The position numbers and the translations under genes were made by a program. The notes below the pieces were generated by a model. The model saw only the letters and a program-made list of their open reading frames with translations, was not told the origin of the DNA and made no database searches. Positions 59,711 to 64,000 of a DNA stretch of 64,000 bases are shown one piece after another. Origin of the DNA: Pomphorhynchus laevis (Eukaryota > Acanthocephala > Palaeacanthocephala > Echinorhynchida > Pomphorhynchidae); contig WNNJ02002239.1 in the NCBI GenBank assembly GCA_012934845.2, forward strand, positions 124,001 to 188,000. Reading direction: 5' to 3'. How positions within the stretch are numbered: position 1 is the stretch's first letter; the number at the start of each line of letters is the position of its first letter.

Positions 59711-60235
59711 AAAATATTTGCTACAAAAAGATTATTTGTTTTAGTAGAAAATAATATATCTTGGGCAATGTAAATTCGATGTGTACGCTTTTAACTCGAA
59801 GAATTTAAATTGCACTTTCAAATTTACAAAATTCGATCGGAATTGCACTACTCAAATTGTCACTTCTAAACATAAAACAGACGCTAGAACTCTAGCTTTA
59901 TCATAAACAAGGTTCCAAATGTCTGAAACACGTTTATTAATTCAAATCTAAGCTCACGAGAAACAAGACTTTGTTTGTAAAATATGTCATCGCATATTTT
60001 TTTGTACCGTCATCAAATGTGATGGATCTGCAACGTCATACTCTCTAATTGAAATTAAATCGGAGCTATTCTGTACTTGCCTTTATTCATCGACCATTTC
60101 AGAGTGATCTTGCTACTTCAATCGTATATGTTTCTATACATCCTTCATCAATTGTATCTCAAATTTACTAACTAACATTTACTAAATAACATTTTAATAA
60201 TCATCGCTGATTATTTCAGTATTATAGTCAATTTA
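59711..60235. other. no feature seen
   Basis: A/T-rich spacer between family E and PLE copy C. Nothing is supported. Confidence 0.4.
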
Positions 60236-61598
60236 AATATTAAAGCACACTTCAAAAAATATTGTAGGATAATCGAAATTAATACTGGTTAAAAACACTA
60301 TTTCAGTATTAATTCTACAACAGAATTTTTAGAACAGACAAAAGGAATAAATTTTCAAAATATAAATACATACGATTTTAGTACGCTTTATACAAATCTA
60401 GATTTAGTAGATATTAAAGAAGCGTTAGAAAAATTAATTAATCTTATATTCGGAAAAATATATACATATATATATATATATGTTATAATAATTACAAGGC
60501 ATATCTAACAAAAATTAAATCATCATGTAAATATAAATATATGGATAAAATTGAATTATTAGAATCCTTAAATATTTTGATAAATCAAAATTATTTAAAA
60601 GTAGGGATATCTATATTTAGACAAGTAAAAGGTGTTCCAATGGGTGGTAATAGTAGCCCAATTATAGCTGACTTGTTTTTAAGCTTTATAGAATATGAAT
60701 TTGTTCATAACTGTGTAAAAACTAAATCTAAACAATATAAATATATGAAATATATGTTTCGATACATTGATGATATATATGTATTTAATTCTAATAATTT
60801 GTATTCAACAAGCGAACAAATTTATCCAGAAAGCCTTATTCTTAACAAAACCAATATTAATGATAAAGAAGGTGTATATCTAGATATGAACATTAAATTA
60901 ACATTAACTAAAACTACTATTAATTTATATCGTAAAGATGACATATTTAAATTTACAAGAAACATATTTTTGCATGAGCATTCATGCATACCATATAATA
61001 TAAAATATAATACATTAAATAATGAAATTTTAAGAATTGCAACAATATGTAATGATATTGGCTTTCTTCAAAATCATTTAAATAATTTAATAGATACATA
61101 TTTTAAACTAGGTTACTATAAAAATAACATCAAGCAGAAAATAGTAAAATATATAAATCAACACAATAATATAAAGAATAAATTTAAAATTATTAGCGGG
61201 AAATTTTTATGGATGGATAATAAATTATATACTTTGTATTAGAATAAGATACTATATAATTAAATTTCATCAGAGGAAATACATCCTTAGCACGTACTTG
61301 ACCCCGCTGCTATGTTGGGTCGAGGAGTTAGGGTCTGAAACCTGATAGCATAGCAGTTCCTCCTGATGACCTATAATTCTTATTCTGATACAACGTCTGT
61401 TATTTATTAGTCAATTCATAAAAATGACGTTTATTTTAAATTTAAATTTTTTCTTTTAATTTGATATAAATTATAAAAAATCTAAAAACAATTATTAATT
61501 TTATTATTTAATTATTAAATTTTGATTTAGCATTATTATGTTTTTTTTTTTTATAATTATATTAAATACGTAGACTCAGTTAGCTGATTTGATTAATT
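60236..61598 (+). mobile_element. Penelope-like element copy C, 5'-truncated
   Basis: It begins within the RT (AAGCACACTTCAAAAAATAT matches copy A near 28355) and runs through motif A (YDFSTLYTN near 60375), the main palm ORF and the tail to GTTAGCTGATTTGATT at 61598. It is about 95% identical by eye to copy A over the last kilobase. The 5' truncation and shared 3' end fit target-primed reverse transcription. Confidence 0.8.
60541..61242 (+). CDS. PLE reverse transcriptase, palm and thumb
   Basis: An intact 233-residue frame. Motif B region is FRQVKGVPMGGNSSPIIADL at about residues 26-45, followed by FLSFIEYEF. Motif C is FRYIDDI at about residue 75, then NINDKEGVYLDMNIKL. A thumb with HEHSCIPYNIKYNTLNNEIL leads to the end, WMDNKLYTLY. 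These are Penelope-type RT signatures. No GIY-YIG domain follows before the stop. The upstream motif A lies in the same direction but is separated by a broken A/T-rich stretch at 60440-60540. The ORF is the best preserved PLE coding piece in the window, but it is only part of a protein. Confidence 0.8.
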   Translation: MDKIELLESLNILINQNYLKVGISIFRQVKGVPMGGNSSPIIADLFLSFIEYEFVHNCVKTKSKQYKYMKYMFRYIDDIYVFNSNNLYSTSEQIYPESLILNKTNINDKEGVYLDMNIKLTLTKTTINLYRKDDIFKFTRNIFLHEHSCIPYNIKYNTLNNEILRIATICNDIGFLQNHLNNLIDTYFKLGYYKNNIKQKIVKYINQHNNIKNKFKIISGKFLWMDNKLYTLY

Positions 61599-62984
61599 AT
61601 GCTTACCGATGTTCTAGAAACTTGAACAGTTTAAAAACGATTTTCTACATTTTGATTTATAAATATTCATGTTTTAATCAAATATGTTTGTCTTACAAGG
61701 TCAACCGTGATTAAAATTGTTTAAGTACCTATTAACTAATAATGGAGAAAACATTCAATTTTGTGTATTTGTGCTAAAGCAAATCCATTTATTGTGTACA
61801 TATGCACATTTTTTGCAGCAATTTCTGTATTTCATGGTGAAATGTTGCTGATGATCCATTCTTATAGCTTATTTGCTTTAGTTGTTGTTGATTTTTAATT
61901 ATTGTGTATTTTCAAATAAGCATTGCCCGGCCAGTATCCCTTAAGTTAATTCTAAAATCCAATGTATTTGTACACTTCTTTAAATAACAATACGTTATTA
62001 TCTAGCAATAAATATCAATAGTTTAATAATTAAATAGGAATAATTCTATAAATAGCAATAGCTATTAAAATTTACTTTGAATAACTTAACTTCAACGAAG
62101 TCAGTTCAATTTTCAATAAGAATGCTTCATGTAATTTTAAAAAATCTATATATAAATTTTACTTTTATCTGACAAAAATGTTTAGAATCTTATAAACAGA
62201 ATGCAAATTCATTCCCCGTATGCGATCTGCAACGATTGGTATGTACCTATGTAATTTAACAGGAAATTTTGTCTTACTTAAGAAGCAGAACATAGGTGTT
62301 TTTTAAAAAAGTGACATTTTTTGTCTGAAGTCAAATCATACTAGGGATTTATGCAACATTTTATGGGCTAGTTCATCGAATGTGTCAGAATCGACATTCT
62401 GGTGGGTTTTGGTTTTAAGTAGCTGGCTCATAGCCTTCCAGTCAAAATTACGCAGGGTATTTTGATGCCCTCTCTCGTTTTTGTTTTTATCGAAAATACT
62501 GATTTGTAAATCTTAATAAGTACCAAGGTGTGTTCACTGAAAGAATTATAATAACAAAGAAACCTAAAAGTTGTAACTTGCATATGATTCAATATTCACG
62601 GTATACTTAATCAACGAGGACGATATCGGCTACTGGCCTACTTTTATTTCCTTTTGTGACTAACATAGTTGATATTTTTTGTAAAATAATAAAAAGACAT
62701 TTTTTTTTCACATCTGATGTGATCAGGAGATCAGTGAATCGATGATGCAGATCTTTTGATAGATTATTTCATTTATTTGATCAGTTTTACTTGATCACAC
62801 AAGGGGGTTTCGCAGCAGAAACTAGCAACGAAATCCATACACCTTGACTCACAACATGCCAGATATATATAGTTTAAAGGGTGAAACACTAAAAAATAAG
62901 TGAATTCTTCAATTTGCTGGTGTAATAATATTTATATTCAAATATGAACAAGTACTCCTTGATGGACGCAGCTATATATATAGC
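61599..62984. other. A/T-rich DNA without supported features
   Basis: No ORF over 60 codons that looks real and no repeat known from the rest of the window. Confidence 0.45.
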
Positions 62985-63173
62985 ACAAAAAAGCAGTGCA
63001 AAATTTATTTAGACGTTTCGGGGTACTCACCCTTCTTCAATTGTATGTTATGATCTCAGAAACTTTTTTTATATTTCTGAGAACATAAAAAGACTTTCTG
63101 AGATCATAACATACAACTGAAGAAGGGCGAATAGTCCAGAACGTCTAATAAAATTTTGCACTGCTTTTTTGTC
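62985..63173. repeat. 76-bp inverted repeat with a hammerhead-like core in each arm
   Basis: Arms 62985-63060 and 63097-63173 share ACAAAAAAGCAGTGCA, ATTTTATTAGACGTT and TATGTTATGATCTCAGA with some differences. On the minus strand the left arm reads TTGAAGA, then a GGGT..ACCC stem II, then GAAACGTC. On the plus strand the right arm reads CTGAAGA (63117-63123), a GGGC..GTCC stem II and AGAACGTC. Each arm has lost one core base, and stem I does not form, so these look like relic Penelope-type hammerheads in a solo terminal repeat. Confidence 0.6.
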
Positions 63174-63260
63174 GGGTCTTTCTACTTATTTTCAAAACTA
63201 TATGGCCGAATTTCAATTAGCGAATCCCCGACGATGGTCTATAATCAATACCAAGCTATA

Positions 63261-63313
63261 TATCATCCGACTGACGATGACTGCTGGGTGGTTAGAAACG
63301 TCTCGGAGTGATA
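63261..63313 (+). ncRNA. hammerhead ribozyme, best candidate
   Basis: All parts are present in order: stem I TATCATCCGA (63261-63270), CTGACGA (63271-63277), stem II TGAC (63278-63281) and GTTA (63291-63294) with a 9-nt loop, GAAA (63295-63298), CGTC (63299-63302) with cleavage expected after C63302, and stem I TCGGA, one bulged G, TGATA (63303-63313). Stem I is ten pairs with one bulge. Stem III is the minimal A-T plus C-G form known from Penelope-like elements. No PLE ORF is adjacent, so this may be a solo terminal repeat or a small ribozyme-bearing element. Confidence 0.8.
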
Positions 63314-63514
63314 CATTAGACTGATGGAACTGATGATCGAAGTCCAGTTATTTAGCAGCAAATATGGATTAAAAATCAATCGTAGCCAGCTTTGGCTCCT
63401 GGACAAAGTTTCAATATATAAAGGCATCTTCGATTTTTGGCAACAACTACAATTATGAAACTGAAGCTTATTAGCTCCCGGAGCACAGTTTAACACAATC
63501 GCATTTTAAATTAT

Positions 63515-63635
63515 ATATATACTAAATGGTGTTGCTTGATAGACTGGACTTCGATTCACGACTTTCAGTCACCATGTCACTTCTAGACGACCACTTCAGC
63601 ATCGAAATGATGAGTACCCGGCAACACTCATCAGA
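63515..63635 (-). repeat. repeat family D, partial copy
   Basis: It matches the first 120 bp of the 2.06 and 2.44 kb units (ACTAAATGGTGTTGCTTGAT, ACGACCACTTCAGCATCG). It ends exactly at the CTGATGA box read on the minus strand, with AT microsatellite on both sides. The stem I partner before the box is therefore missing. Confidence 0.75.
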
Positions 63636-63689
63636 TATATATATAATGAATAGTTGCTAGGTCACACGAGGTGACTTTCGCATTGAAAA

Positions 63690-63965
63690 CCAGCTACAGA
63701 ATCCTTCCTTTATGATATCCAATTCCATACACCCTGAATACTAACGGCGCCATTGCCACAACCGTTTTCGTTTCGCCCGCTTTTTGCCACATGTTGGTAG
63801 CCCCGCGCTCGTCAGAAGGCTGACTACCAACTCTTCGCCGTTTGAAATTTGACTTATCTGAGATTCGAGCTGTCACTCTCCGTACTTGGCTTGCGCTCTT
63901 GACTGCTAGGCTACGAATCCAGGATTACCAGATTTCACACAGTATATGAAACCTTCCATCATGAT
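63690..63965 (-). repeat. tRNA-like SINE candidate
   Basis: On the minus strand TAGCCTAGCAG (63913-63903) resembles a tRNA A box and AGCTCGAATCT (63871-63861) a B box, about 30 nt apart, as in tRNA-derived SINEs. AGAGCGCAAGCC between them resembles AGAGCGTAAGCC in the family D head. CTTCC..ATGATATCC occurs at both sides (about 63708 and 63953). The 3' limit is uncertain. Confidence 0.45.
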
Positions 63966-64000
63966 ATCCGGAAACTGCATTGTCTGAGACGCTTCTCTGG

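Overview
The window reads as AT-rich, repeat-dominated nuclear DNA from a metazoan, most likely an invertebrate. I see spliced exons with GT..AG introns, no operons, no ribosome binding sites and no bacterial-style gene packing. Jockey-type and CR1/L2-type LINEs, Ty3/gypsy LTR elements, Penelope-like elements (PLEs) and SINE-like repeats fill most of it. The species cannot be told from the sequence.

Layout. 0-2 kb: a PLE tail, then the last exons of a host gene on the minus strand. 2-2.7 kb: a tandem SINE-like repeat (family D). 3.8-7 kb: broken LINE A and LINE B copies. 9.7-15.6 kb: two LINE C (CR1/L2-like) copies placed tail to tail. 16-17.2 kb: a 1 kb block repeated almost exactly at 45.8-46.8 kb. 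17.3-27 kb: two LINE B copies in inverted orientation, the second split by a Ty3/gypsy fossil. 27.4-30.1 kb: a PLE with inverted termini and a hammerhead-like motif. 30.5-34.4 kb: a near-complete LINE A with an 11-bp target-site duplication. 36-46 kb: a patchwork of LINE B, LINE C and LTR-element fossils. 47.6-56.4 kb: two more LINE A copies around a minus-strand PLE fragment. 56.5-57.2 kb: the 3' end of a second host gene. 57.3-59.7 kb: a repeat family (E) with a large inverted repeat and two hammerhead candidates. 60.2-61.6 kb: the best PLE reverse transcriptase. 63-64 kb: three hammerhead-type motifs, a family D copy and a tRNA-like SINE.

The most interesting signal is RNA, not protein. 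At least five loci carry the ordered hammerhead ribozyme boxes CTGANGA ... GAA ... TC. The best, at 63,261-63,313, has a ten-pair stem I with one bulged G, a four-pair stem II and a two-pair stem III. Two others (57.4 and 59.2 kb) sit in family E and differ from the first by having a six-position stem III. Family D has a degenerate version with a stem I like the 63.3 kb one. Families D and E share a head segment, so they look like related SINE-like retroelements carrying ribozymes beside PLEs that carry their own.

Limits: everything rests on reading by eye. Element boundaries are usually good to some tens of bases, and family names are by motif, not by search.
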